Shown: one piece after another, positions 26,526 to 35,051 of the stretch | Layout: each line of letters starts with the position of its first letter | How positions within the stretch are numbered: the first letter of the stretch is position 1 | Source of the DNA: JADJOY01 sp046331705 [NCBI: bacterium] | Lineage (GTDB): Bacteria; JADJOY01 | Length of the DNA stretch: 48,155 bases | Reading direction: 5' to 3' | NCBI GenBank assembly: GCA_046331705.1 | Contig: JAXLQJ010000055.1 | Coordinates: forward strand, 1 to 48,155 | Translations under genes and position numbers: made by a program | Notes under the pieces: model-generated | The model's input: the letters and a program-made list of their open reading frames with translations, nothing else | Database searches by the model: none | What the model was told of the DNA's origin: nothing

Positions 26526-28133
26526 ATGGTTCGCCTGGCACGTGCTCTCCGGCGGTTCTTCGCTCTTGCTCTCCCGCTCGCCGTCCTCCTCGGCGCCGCG
26601 GCGGGCGCTCACGCCCAAGTCTGGGAGGTCGGGAATCTGCGGCTGTTGCAGGATGGAGTGGCGGCGGGGGCCGCCTTCGGCACGGCCATCACCATCGGCG
26701 ACCTCAGCGGCGATGGCCGGCTCGACGTGGCCGTGGGTGCGCCCGAATGGTCGTTGCAGCAGGGCCAAGTGACGGTCTTCCGCGGCACGGCGCCGGGCCG
26801 TGCGCTGGAGACGTGGTGGTCGCTCAATCCCGGAGGCACGGGCGAGTTCGGCGCTGCGCTCGCCGCCGGCGATTTCGATGGAGACGGATTCGACGAGCTG
26901 GCGGTCGGCTCGCCCAACGCGACGGTGACCTACAACGGCGCCGACGTCGCGGCCGCGGGGGCCGTGACGGTGTGGAAGTACATCCCCACCTGCACGTGCT
27001 GGGATCTCGATGAGACGATCTCGCAGGCCGACACGACGAGCTTCGCCAGTCCCGAAGCAGGGGACGCCTTCGGCTCGGTTCTGGTCGCTGGCGATTTCAA
27101 CGGCGATGGACGGGACGATCTGGCCGTGGGCACGCCCGCCGAGGCCATCGGCGCGACCTCGGCTGCGGGCGTCGTGCAGGTGTTCTACGGCAGCGACTCG
27201 ATGCTGGCGAAGTCGGGTTCCCTCGGCATCCGCGCGGGAACGGGCGGCGTGTCCGGCACGGCTGGCTCCGGGGACCTCATGGGAATCGCGCTGGCGGTTG
27301 GTGACTTCGACGGCGACGCATTCCCGGATCTCGCGATCGGCGCGCCCGGCCGTGCCGTGGGCGGCATCAGCGCGGCGGGGCAGGTGCACATCCTGCGCGG
27401 CACCGCGGGTGGGCTCACGACGGTTGGGCAGCAGCTCGTCTCCGAATCGAGCTTGGGCGCGACGGTGGCCGCGCAGGATCGCTTCGGCGCCGCGCTCGCC
27501 GCGGGCAACTTCGACGAAGCCGGCCTGAGCTGCGTGATCGGCGACTGCTACGTGGACCTGGCGGTCGGCGTGCCCGGCAAGACCGTCCAATCGGTCTCCG
27601 CCGCCGGCGAGGTTCTGGTGCTCGACGGCGGCAGCGGCGGGATCCAGGCCACCGGATGGACCGCGCTCACTCAGAGCGGCAACGGCGGCGCTTTGGAGAC
27701 GAACGACCGCTTCGGGTCGGTGCTGGCCGCTGGCTTCCTCCACCGAGGTCCCGGCGGCTTCCTCGGCGGGACGGTGTCCGACCTCGCCGTGGGCGTGCCG
27801 TACGAGGACTTCGGCAGCGGGCTCACCAACAACGGCTACGTGCACCTCTTCTTCGGCGCGCTCGGTGGCATCAACACGGATCAACCCGTGCAAGCGTTCG
27901 GAGAATCCGCAGGGTTTCGCATCGCTCCCGCCGGTGACGACGACATCTGGTCGAGCGCGCTCGCGATCGCCGACATCGATGCCGATGGACAGGGCGATCT
28001 GGTGATCGCCGCACCGGGCAAGCGCATCAGCGGGCTCGCGGACGCGGGGGCGGTCGCGGTGCTCTACGGCGCGTTGTTCGCCGACGGGTTCGACAGCTCG
28101 AGCGTGAGCCATTGGGCCCAGCACGTGCCGTGA
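26526..28133 (+). CDS. Secreted FG-GAP (integrin-alpha-like) propeller protein with W..VP C-terminal tail
   Basis: 535 residues. The ATG at 26526 follows GGAGG. A clear signal peptide ends AGAHA-QV. Seven FG-GAP units follow (e.g. GEFGAALAAGDFDGDGFDELAVGSP, with Ca2+-loop DxDxDG), so the protein should be one seven-bladed propeller. Units five and six carry short insertions in place of the Ca2+ loop (NFDEAGLSCVIGDCYVD with two Cys, and FLHRGPGGFLGG). The end, LFADGFDSSSVSHWAQHVP, matches the tails of the two VCBS proteins at 31983 and 33295. Probably exported and exposed at the cell surface or released. Binding partner unknown. It lies 200 bases after the SRAP gene, probably under its own promoter. 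Confidence 0.85.
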   Translation: MVRLARALRRFFALALPLAVLLGAAAGAHAQVWEVGNLRLLQDGVAAGAAFGTAITIGDLSGDGRLDVAVGAPEWSLQQGQVTVFRGTAPGRALETWWSLNPGGTGEFGAALAAGDFDGDGFDELAVGSPNATVTYNGADVAAAGAVTVWKYIPTCTCWDLDETISQADTTSFASPEAGDAFGSVLVAGDFNGDGRDDLAVGTPAEAIGATSAAGVVQVFYGSDSMLAKSGSLGIRAGTGGVSGTAGSGDLMGIALAVGDFDGDAFPDLAIGAPGRAVGGISAAGQVHILRGTAGGLTTVGQQLVSESSLGATVAAQDRFGAALAAGNFDEAGLSCVIGDCYVDLAVGVPGKTVQSVSAAGEVLVLDGGSGGIQATGWTALTQSGNGGALETNDRFGSVLAAGFLHRGPGGFLGGTVSDLAVGVPYEDFGSGLTNNGYVHLFFGALGGINTDQPVQAFGESAGFRIAPAGDDDIWSSALAIADIDADGQGDLVIAAPGKRISGLADAGAVAVLYGALFADGFDSSSVSHWAQHVP

Positions 28134-28374
28134 GCGCGGGCGATCTCCGACGGGTCCAGCCAGCGTGCGCGGTGGTGAGGGTGAATCCGACCTCGTGACA
28201 CGAGTATGCTCGCGCGGCGCGCGCGGCCGGGCGATGGCGCCCGCGAGCGGTTCCGAGCGCAGCGTGCCGCTGGCGGCGTTGCGAGCCACGGAGATTCAGG
28301 CGAACCATGCGTCGTGGGTGCCCACACGACGAAGCCAGCATCGACCTTCGGGCGTGCGCTGAGGGAGCTCGAGA

Positions 28375-28836
28375 ATGCCTTCCATCGCCGGCTTGCGAGT
28401 CATTCGATCGTCGATTCACGGATACGGCGTGATCGCGACACGCGATTTTCGCGCCGATGAGGTGATCACCGAGGTCGACGGAATCCTGGTCGACACGGAG
28501 GAGCCGCTCGACGACCGCTATGTCGTGTGGCTGGTGGACGATTGGTACCTCGACATGCTCGATCAGACGCGCTGGATCAATCATTCCTGCGAGCCCAACG
28601 TGTGGGTCGACGGCGGCGTTCGCGAGGATGGCCAACCCTGGGCGCACGTGGTCGCGCTGCGCGACATCCGGGCCGGCGAGGAGCTCTCGTACGACTACGC
28701 GTTTCCGGCGCAATTCGCCGAGCGCTGTTTCTGTGGCGCATCGCAATGCCGCGGCTGGATCGTCGACCCCGACGAGCTCGAGCGAGCGAAGGCCGCCGCG
28801 GGAAACGGCTCGTCCGGGAACGTCGCAGGCTCCTAG
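28375..28836 (+). CDS. SET domain protein (lysine methyltransferase fold)
   Basis: 153 residues forming a minimal SET plus post-SET unit: IHGYGVIATRDF at the N terminus (AdoMet-binding GxG region), the pseudoknot motif RWINHSCEPNV, GEELSYDYAF with the catalytic Tyr, and a post-SET CFCGASQCRG cluster that would bind Zn with a Cys from NHSC. All key residues are present, so it is probably an active protein-lysine methyltransferase. Bacterial SET proteins have been found to modify ribosomal or nucleoid proteins, but the target here is unknown. The Lys-rich Fis/AT-hook protein nearby is a conceivable substrate, which is speculation. GAGGGAG precedes the start. Confidence 0.9.
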   Translation: MPSIAGLRVIRSSIHGYGVIATRDFRADEVITEVDGILVDTEEPLDDRYVVWLVDDWYLDMLDQTRWINHSCEPNVWVDGGVREDGQPWAHVVALRDIRAGEELSYDYAFPAQFAERCFCGASQCRGWIVDPDELERAKAAAGNGSSGNVAGS

Positions 28837-28853
28837 CCTCGCCGAAGGCGAGG
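28837..28853 (+). terminator. Hairpin directly after the SET gene stop
   Basis: Perfect CCTCGCC-GAA-GGCGAGG starting at the base after the TAG stop. A compact 7-bp stem with a GNA-type triloop and no T-tract. It may be a terminator or an RNA-stabilising hairpin. Confidence 0.35.
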
Positions 28854-29047
28854 TCGGCGAGCGCTCACGAGCCGGCTTGGGGGTGGGGCGACGGAGATGT
28901 CGCGCCCTTTCCCGGGCGGGGGTCTGTCGAGACCCCCGAGAAGACGTGGAGCGAGGAGCCTGGTGCGGTGCGAGGCGCCACGCGCAACCGGCTCCTCGCG
29001 TCGTGTGCGCGCCGTGCGCCGCGCGTTCACGGGCCGCGTGCGGGAGC

Positions 29048-29824
29048 TCACGGATCGAGCGCGGCGCTGCGCGCGTGCTCCCGTAGCGCGCGCCACCACC
29101 CGATCAGCCCGATCCACATCGCCAGCGTCCCGCCGAGACCGATCACGATGCCGTGCGTGAAGAAGCCGTCGGAGGGCACGAAGAAGTCGATGGCGATGCA
29201 CGTCCATCCCACCAGCGTGGCGGCGAGCGGCAGCACCATGAGCCAGAAGATCATGAAGGGCGTGCCGTGCTGTCGTGTGGCGCGAACGTGGATCCAGGCG
29301 CCGATCAGCCCGTAGACGGGGATCGCGATCGCCAGGTTGCGCAGGCCGAAGCCCTCGTACTGCCACGAGTAGGGAATCGCGAACGCGCACGGCAGCACCA
29401 AGGTCGCGAGCCAGAGCCCACGAGCGAACCGCACGATCCGCCCGTCGAGTGGCGGAGCGAGGCGTTCCGCCGTGCGGCTCACGCGGAAGCCGAGCCAGCC
29501 GGTGAAGACGATCGTCCACGAGAACGCGCTGAAGAGAAACAGCATGTTCTGGCGGAACGGCGGGCTGAGGCGGGGCGGCAGGATGCCGGTCGCGAACATC
29601 GTGAGATTGTGCATGTGGAGCCACATGATCTGGGCCTGACCCGAGGGAATCAGCGTCGCCAGGATCAGCGCGATGGAGCCCCTGCGCAGCCAGCGTCGCC
29701 ATCGCCCACCGACCTCGCTGTCGGCACCGGGCGTTGCGTGGGTAGGCCGTCGGGAAGCGGAGCCGGCGGGTGTGTCGCCCTGGGAAGCAGGCGCGGCGGG
29801 TGGAATCGGTGCGGTGGTCGTCAT
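29048..29824 (-). CDS. Six-helix membrane protein of unknown function
   Basis: 258 residues from the ATG at 29824 (an upstream start at 29881 is possible). A Pro/Ala/Thr-rich cytoplasmic-type N terminus of about 45 residues is followed by six hydrophobic segments (for example SIALILATLIPSGQAQIMW, FLFSAFSWTIVFTGWLGF, FWLMVLPLAATLVGW). A conserved-looking WLHMHNLTMFATGI follows helix one, and the His residues could be ligands. No family recognised. It is divergent from the VCBS gene at 30118 with nearly 300 bases between. Confidence 0.65.
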   Translation of the reverse strand: MTTTAPIPPAAPASQGDTPAGSASRRPTHATPGADSEVGGRWRRWLRRGSIALILATLIPSGQAQIMWLHMHNLTMFATGILPPRLSPPFRQNMLFLFSAFSWTIVFTGWLGFRVSRTAERLAPPLDGRIVRFARGLWLATLVLPCAFAIPYSWQYEGFGLRNLAIAIPVYGLIGAWIHVRATRQHGTPFMIFWLMVLPLAATLVGWTCIAIDFFVPSDGFFTHGIVIGLGGTLAMWIGLIGWWRALREHARSAALDP

Positions 29825-30117
29825 GGGTCCGCCGCTCGCGGGATGTGAATTCTCGCCAGGCCCGGAGGGGCGTTGCAGCATCCGTCATGTGCGCTCCGCA
29901 GGCGAGGCGCAGGTACGGTTCCGCCGTCGAGCGCAGCCGTGATTCGGGCCCGCGAGCAGGTTCGAGACGAAGCGGGAGTCTTGGTCGCGGTGACGCGTGG
30001 GCCCGGCCGCGGGCGAGCGCGCGGCTCTCGGTCGTCGCGCGCTCACGGCGATGCGTGCTATGCCCGCGCCGTGTGTCGGGCGCTCCCTCGCGGACGGCTC
30101 GGGAAAACGTGCTGACG

Positions 30118-31983
30118 ATGACGACGGGCAGCAACGCGATCGTGCAGGGGCGGGCGTCGCCGGCGACCCGTCGGTGCCCGCGCGCCGCGGGATGGCTGCT
30201 CGCCGCCTGGTTGATCGCGGCCTGGCCCGTCGCGGACTCGCGGGCACGCGCGGCCACTCGCCCCGTGCCGGCGTTCGGCGCGCCCGTGGTGAGCCCGTTC
30301 GGGTTGGGCGGGGTCGCACACCAGGCCGTGCCGGCGCTGGCGGACATCGACGGAGATGGCGATCTCGACGTGGTCGTTGGCCAGTTGGATGGCGCGCTGT
30401 CGTTCTTCCGCAACACGGGAACGGCGACGAGCCCGTCGTTCGCCGGGGCGGTGACGAATCCGTTCGGCCTCGCCGACGTGGGTGGCGGCTCCGCGGCGCC
30501 GCGGTTCGTGGACCTCGACGGCGACGGCGATCTCGATCTGCTGGCGGGCAGTCAGTCGGGACACGTCGTGCTCTTCCGCAACACCGGAACGCGGGTCGAT
30601 CCGGCGTTCGCCGCGGCTTCCGCCGATCCGTTCGGCCTCGGCGACGTCGGGACGTACGCCAGCCCCGCGTTCGCGGACGTCGATGGCGACGGGGATCTCG
30701 ACGCGTTCGTCGGCAAGGCGACCGGGAACACGATGTTCTTCGCGAACACCGGAACCGCGACGTCGCCGGCGTTCGCAGCAGCCGTCGCGAATCCGTTCGG
30801 GCTCGCCGACGTCGGCACGTACGCCGCGCCGAGCTTCGCGGACGTGGATGGCGACGGCGATCTGGATGCGCTGATCGGTGACGACGCCGGCGACGCGGCC
30901 TTCTTCACCAACGTGGGCACGGCGACCTCGCCGGCATTCAGTGGGCCGATCCACTACGCCTTCGGCATCGGCTACGCCGGCCCGGGCACGTCCGCGGCCT
31001 GGGGGGACATCGACGGCGACGGGGATCTCGATCTGGTGGTGGGGAACTACTTCGGCGCGACGTACCTCCTCGAGAACCAGCGGGCAGCCGAGCCCCCGGA
31101 GCTCTTCGCGCCACCTTCCGCGAATCCGTTCGGGCTCGTGGCCGCGGGCACGTTCAGCGCGCCGCGCTTCGCCGACATCGACGGCGACGGGGATCTCGAC
31201 GCGTTCATCGGTGCGGAGTCGGGGACGACCTATCTCCAGTCCAACTCGGGCTCGGCGACGAGCCCCACCTTCGCGGCGGCCACGCCGAATCCTCTTGGGC
31301 TGACCGACGTGGGCGCCCGGGCCGCGCCGGCCTTCGGCGATCTCGACGGCGACGGCGATCTCGACGCGCTCGTGGGCGACTCGACGGGCGCGCTCGATTT
31401 CTTCCCGAACGCGGGCACGTTGGTGGCGCCCGCATTCGCCACCTGGTCCACCAACCCCTTCGGCCTGACCAGCGTGGGAAGCTCGCCGAGCCCGGTCCTC
31501 GCCGACATCGACGGGGATGGCGACCTCGACGTCTTCGTCGGCGACACCGGCGGCAGCACGGTCTTCTTCCCGAACACCGGCACCGCGCGATCTCCGGCCT
31601 TCGCCGCGGCGGTGACGAACCCGTTCGGGCTCGCCGCCACCGAGAGCAACCCGGTGCCGAGCTTCGCCGACCTCGACGGCGACGGTGACCTGGACGCGTT
31701 CGTGGGCACGTCGTCCGGGAGTGTCGTGGTGTTCCGGAACACGGGCTCGCTCGAGAGCCCGGCGTTCGTCGCCGTGTCCGGCGACCCCTTGGGCACGGCG
31801 GGAACGAACCTCGACGCGGCGTCGCCGACGTTCGCGGACTTGGACGGGGACGGCGATCTCGACGCCCTGATCGGCAGCGCCGGGGGCAACACGTACTTCG
31901 TTCGGAATCTCACTCGCCAGCTGGTGTTCGAGGACGCCTTCGAGTCCGGTGACATCGGCGCCTGGACGAATTCCGTTCCCTAG
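30118..31983 (+). CDS. Secreted VCBS/FG-GAP-like Ca2+ repeat protein, ten repeats, W..VP tail
   Basis: 621 residues from the ATG at 30118; an in-frame GTG nine bases upstream is an alternative. The signal peptide has the core GWLLAAWLIAAW. Ten repeats of 55-60 residues follow, each of the form PFGLxxVG..AxPxFxDxDGDGDLDxxxGxxxGxxxFFxNTGT..SPAFA, with DxDGDGDLD able to bind one Ca2+. Repeat DNA is highly similar between units, suggesting recent expansion. The end LVFEDAFESGDIGAWTNSVP is the tail shared with the proteins at 28133 and 33295. Likely a Ca2+-stabilised extended or propeller surface protein. First of four consecutive secreted-protein genes. Confidence 0.85.
   Translation: MTTGSNAIVQGRASPATRRCPRAAGWLLAAWLIAAWPVADSRARAATRPVPAFGAPVVSPFGLGGVAHQAVPALADIDGDGDLDVVVGQLDGALSFFRNTGTATSPSFAGAVTNPFGLADVGGGSAAPRFVDLDGDGDLDLLAGSQSGHVVLFRNTGTRVDPAFAAASADPFGLGDVGTYASPAFADVDGDGDLDAFVGKATGNTMFFANTGTATSPAFAAAVANPFGLADVGTYAAPSFADVDGDGDLDALIGDDAGDAAFFTNVGTATSPAFSGPIHYAFGIGYAGPGTSAAWGDIDGDGDLDLVVGNYFGATYLLENQRAAEPPELFAPPSANPFGLVAAGTFSAPRFADIDGDGDLDAFIGAESGTTYLQSNSGSATSPTFAAATPNPLGLTDVGARAAPAFGDLDGDGDLDALVGDSTGALDFFPNAGTLVAPAFATWSTNPFGLTSVGSSPSPVLADIDGDGDLDVFVGDTGGSTVFFPNTGTARSPAFAAAVTNPFGLAATESNPVPSFADLDGDGDLDAFVGTSSGSVVVFRNTGSLESPAFVAVSGDPLGTAGTNLDAASPTFADLDGDGDLDALIGSAGGNTYFVRNLTRQLVFEDAFESGDIGAWTNSVP
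30290..31920 (+). repeat. Ten coding repeats with DxDGDGDLD Ca2+ loops
   Basis: Units of about 165-175 bases. The most conserved part encodes GDGDLD (GGCGACGGNGATCTCGAC) followed by G(C/T)GTTCGT. Nearly identical stretches between units and with the neighbouring gene (32430-33235) make this region prone to recombination and also to misassembly. Confidence 0.75.
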
Positions 31984-32063
31984 TCCGCGCCGCGGGCCGG
32001 GATTCGGTCGGTGACGGTCTCGCGAGGCGCGCGATCCGCCGGGATCGCCCGCCGCATACGTAG

Positions 32064-32069
32064 TACAAT
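32064..32069 (+). promoter_or_regulatory. Candidate -10 element before the second VCBS gene
   Basis: TACAAT inside a short AT-rich island (catacgtagtacaatcgtg) in the 130-base gap. No good -35 at 17 bases. Confidence 0.3.
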
Positions 32070-32113
32070 CGTGTATCCGTGCGGAGTGCGCGGTCGTTGC
32101 GCGGGAGATCGTG

Positions 32114-33295
32114 ATGCCGATGATGCGCCGGCGATCGAACCAGCTCGGGGCGCGGCGGGCGCTCGCCGCTCGCCTTCCCGCGTGGCTGCTCGCCGGCTGG
32201 CTCGTGGCCGCGCCGATCGCCCGCAGCGCGCCCACGACAACAGCGCAGCGGATCCCGGCGCTCGCCGCGAAGGCCGGCAGCACGCTCGATGGGGCGGGTA
32301 GGGAGGCGCGACCCGCGTCGACTCGGGTCGAGATCGCCGGCGATGGTGATCTCGACCGTCGACCCGCATCGCCGCCGGCGATACCCGACGCCAGCGGTCG
32401 ATCCCCGTTCGAACCGATCTTTCAGCTGCCCTCGACCCACGCCTTCGGTCTCGGCGACGTCGGCGCCTACGCCGCGCCGGGATTCGTGGACGTGGACGGC
32501 GACGGCGACCTGGACGCGTTCGTCGGCAATTCCGCGGGCGAGATCCGCTTCTTCGAGAACACCGGGACGTCGAAGAGCGCGGCCTTCGCCTCGCCTTCGC
32601 TTCAGCCGTTTGGACTTCACGTGGTCACTTACGGCGCCGTGCCGCGCTTCGTGGACATCGACGGCGATGGCGATCTCGATGCGTTCGTGGGCTCGGGTTA
32701 CGGCGACGTCGTGTTCTTCGAGAACACCGGCAGCGCCTCCAGTCCCGCGTTCCTGGACGCCGGCTTCGGTGCGCTCGGCATCACGAACGTCGGGAATTAC
32801 GCGTGTCCCGCGCTCGGTGACCTCGACGGCGACGGTGATCTGGACTTGCTGGTGGGAGTCGAGGCCGGCGACACCTTCCTCCTCGCCAACACCGGCTCGG
32901 CGATCGCACCCGCCTTCGCGGCCGGATCGATCCATCCGTTCGGGTTGAGCAACGTCGGTAGCTTCGCGGCGCCCGCCCTCGTCGATCTCGATGGCGACGG
33001 CGATCTCGACGCGCTGCTCGGGGATGGCGACGGGGACGCGCTCTTCTTCGCCAACACCGGAACGGCCGCGAGCGCTGCATTCGCGTCTCCAGTCAGTGAG
33101 CCGTTCGGGCTCACGAACGTGGGCGGCTTCGGCGTAGCGGACTTCGCCGACATCGATGGCGACGGGGATCTCGACGCGTTCGTGGGGAATGCCGCGGGGC
33201 AGAGCGTCTTCTTCCAGAATCTCACGGCCCACCCCCTGTTCGACGACGACTTCGAGTCCGGCGGCACGTGGCACTGGACGGTCACCGTCCCATGA
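32114..33295 (+). CDS. Secreted VCBS/FG-GAP-like Ca2+ repeat protein, five repeats, W..VP tail
   Basis: 393 residues. The ATG at 32114 follows GGGAG. The signal peptide core is LPAWLLAGWLVAAPIARSA. A linker of about 60 residues carries an isolated AGDGDLD, perhaps a decayed repeat. Five repeats of the same form as in the upstream gene follow (e.g. PGFVDVDGDGDLDAFVG, IRFFENTGT). The end LFDDDFESGGTWHWTVTVP is the shared tail. It is a shorter paralogue of the ten-repeat protein, probably from tandem duplication followed by repeat loss or gain. The stop overlaps an ATG for the next gene (ATGA), though the next gene more likely uses a GTG 15 bases further on. Confidence 0.85.
   Translation: MPMMRRRSNQLGARRALAARLPAWLLAGWLVAAPIARSAPTTTAQRIPALAAKAGSTLDGAGREARPASTRVEIAGDGDLDRRPASPPAIPDASGRSPFEPIFQLPSTHAFGLGDVGAYAAPGFVDVDGDGDLDAFVGNSAGEIRFFENTGTSKSAAFASPSLQPFGLHVVTYGAVPRFVDIDGDGDLDAFVGSGYGDVVFFENTGSASSPAFLDAGFGALGITNVGNYACPALGDLDGDGDLDLLVGVEAGDTFLLANTGSAIAPAFAAGSIHPFGLSNVGSFAAPALVDLDGDGDLDALLGDGDGDALFFANTGTAASAAFASPVSEPFGLTNVGGFGVADFADIDGDGDLDAFVGNAAGQSVFFQNLTAHPLFDDDFESGGTWHWTVTVP
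32430..33235 (+). repeat. Five coding repeats related to those at 30290-31920
   Basis: Units of about 160-170 bases with the same GDGDLD core and NTG(T/S) strand end as the upstream gene. The shared sequence could support unequal crossing-over between the two genes. Confidence 0.7.
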
Positions 33296-33306
33296 GAGGA
33301 CTCGCC

Positions 33307-35019
33307 GTGAACCCGCGACGACTTCGCGTTCTCACGCTTCTCGGTGCGGCGCTCGTCGCCGCGATCGGCGTGCGCGGCGCTCGCGCTCAGTCGCCCATCG
33401 CGGCGCGTGCGAGCGCCGCCTTCTCCACCCTGCGGATCGCGAAGGCGCCTCCCACCGAGTGCTTCAACGGCGTCGGCAAGCCCTATCCGCACTTCCTCTA
33501 CGACGCCCAGGGAAAGCCCGCTTGCGTGGATCCAGCAACGGGCCTTCCCAAGGGAAGCCTGAAGGTCAACGCCGGCTACGTGTGGGGGATGACGGAGACC
33601 GCGAATCGCTACCTGTGGTTCGGCACCGGCCCCAACGTGCAGTGCTTCGAGATGGGGTGGTACCTGGAGATCACCACACCGTTCCTGAGCTCGACCGAGG
33701 TGTGCGAGTTCGGTAGCTCGCAGCTCGCCAAGCAGCATCTCGTGCCCGCGGCGCTGGGCGACTGGCGCGCTCCCAACGCCTACGTCTACGACACCCAGAC
33801 CGGTTCCCTGACGCGCATCACGCCGCGCGAGCCGCTCGTCCAGCAGACCCTCGGCATGCGCTGGGGCGGCACCTCGCCGGACGAGAGCATCGTCTTCTTC
33901 GGCGGCCCCGATCTGAACACGCCTGCTCAAGGCATCGTGATACACGCGTTCGACGCCGCAACCTGGACGCCGCTCGGCTCGACCAAGATCACGGCGTGGG
34001 GAAACATCCGGAAGTCCGTCGTCCTGAATGGCGTTCTCTACGTCGGAGTGCAGGGCGTCGAGGCCGGTGGAGCGGTGCTGCGCTGGATCGGCGACCGCGC
34101 CCATCCGTTCGACTTCCAGGTGGTGGGGAGCTTCGACAGCGAGGTGGAGGAGCTCGTCGTCCATCAAGGACGGCTCTTCGCGGGGACCACGCCCAACGGC
34201 GCGCAAGGCGGCGCGCAAGGTGGCGTGTGGCGAAGCCCGACGATCCCGCCTGGGGGGCTCGCTCCGAACGATGCCAGCGCCTGGTCGCCGATCTTCAAGA
34301 TCGGCGACTACGAGCCCGATGCGGTGAACGCGCTCACCTATGGCGTGGGAGCGCTGGCGTCGTTCGACAACGCGCTGGTCTTCGGCACGATGTACTTCCC
34401 GTTCTCGGCGGCGCACGCGGAGATCAACGTCTACGGCCTCTCCGCGAGCGATGCCTCGGTGCTCCAGATCGAAGCCAAGACCCGCCGCCCGGTGACGGTC
34501 TTTCGCATCGACAACGCGACCTCGAGCCCGGTGGTGAAGCCGCTCTACGCGGAGTCGTCGGTGCAGGTGTACGTGCCCACCGATCCCCTTCATCCCAAGA
34601 ACGGCGGCAGCTGGGTCGCGAAGCCGACCAAGCTCGGGACACCGCTCTTCGGGCCCTCGGGATTCGGCAACACCTGGAACAACTACACCTGGAACATGAC
34701 CGTCCTGGGCAACGCGCTCTACATCGGCACGATGGACTGGAGCTACATCTACGCCGACACGTTGAATCTCTTCGGTACCTATCCGGTGGCGCTGCCTGGC
34801 GGGAACTCCTATGGCGCCGATCTGCTCAAGATGACGTCGGTCACGGCTCCCGGAACGCTGGTCAGCGTCGACGGCCTCGGCAACACGTACAACTACGGGA
34901 TCCGGACCTCGGCCGTCGCCGGGGGCCTGCTCTATCTGGGCACCGCGAACCCGACCAACCTCGCGACCAAGAGCAACAAGCCGATGGGCGGCTGGGAGCT
35001 GATCGTCGCGAGCCCCTAG
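33307..35019 (+). CDS. Secreted protein of unknown function, probably beta-propeller
   Basis: 570 residues from the GTG at 33307, favoured by AGAGGA six bases upstream. An ATG at 33292 would overlap the previous stop as ATGA. The signal peptide ends RGARA-QS. Four Cys lie in the first 140 residues (ECFNG, PACVDP, VQCFEM, EVCEFG), suggesting two disulfides. The rest is beta-rich, with loosely repeating phrases such as GVLYVGVQG, GRLFAGTTPNG, NALVFGTMYFP, NALYIGTMDWSY and GLLYLGTANP, suggesting a propeller whose blades each carry a 'gene-product-like' G-x-L-x-x-G-T strand. No family recognised. It lacks the W..VP tail. Probably co-transcribed with the VCBS gene upstream and the Cys-rich protein downstream. 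Confidence 0.7.
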   Translation: MNPRRLRVLTLLGAALVAAIGVRGARAQSPIAARASAAFSTLRIAKAPPTECFNGVGKPYPHFLYDAQGKPACVDPATGLPKGSLKVNAGYVWGMTETANRYLWFGTGPNVQCFEMGWYLEITTPFLSSTEVCEFGSSQLAKQHLVPAALGDWRAPNAYVYDTQTGSLTRITPREPLVQQTLGMRWGGTSPDESIVFFGGPDLNTPAQGIVIHAFDAATWTPLGSTKITAWGNIRKSVVLNGVLYVGVQGVEAGGAVLRWIGDRAHPFDFQVVGSFDSEVEELVVHQGRLFAGTTPNGAQGGAQGGVWRSPTIPPGGLAPNDASAWSPIFKIGDYEPDAVNALTYGVGALASFDNALVFGTMYFPFSAAHAEINVYGLSASDASVLQIEAKTRRPVTVFRIDNATSSPVVKPLYAESSVQVYVPTDPLHPKNGGSWVAKPTKLGTPLFGPSGFGNTWNNYTWNMTVLGNALYIGTMDWSYIYADTLNLFGTYPVALPGGNSYGADLLKMTSVTAPGTLVSVDGLGNTYNYGIRTSAVAGGLLYLGTANPTNLATKSNKPMGGWELIVASP

Positions 35020-35051
35020 CGCGGCGGGGTGGGCCTCGACGGAGAGACGCG

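Noticed and set aside
26259-28289. 676-codon open frame on the minus strand opposite the FG-GAP gene
   Set aside because: It is a shadow of the repeat gene in GC-rich DNA: Arg/Glu/Ala/His-rich, no domain, while the plus strand encodes a full signal peptide and seven propeller units.
30058-32283. 741-codon minus-strand frame opposite the ten-repeat VCBS gene
   Set aside because: Repetitive antisense of the DxDGDGDLD repeats (EIAVAVEV-like pattern). No signal peptide or family, and the repeat periodicity comes from the plus strand.
32326-32357. 10-bp inverted repeat GGTCGAGATC/GATCTCGACC in the N-terminal coding region of the five-repeat VCBS gene, considered as an operator
   Set aside because: It lies well inside the coding region. 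GATCTCGAC is also the standard codon string for the DLD motif in these genes, so repeat-derived sequence explains it better.
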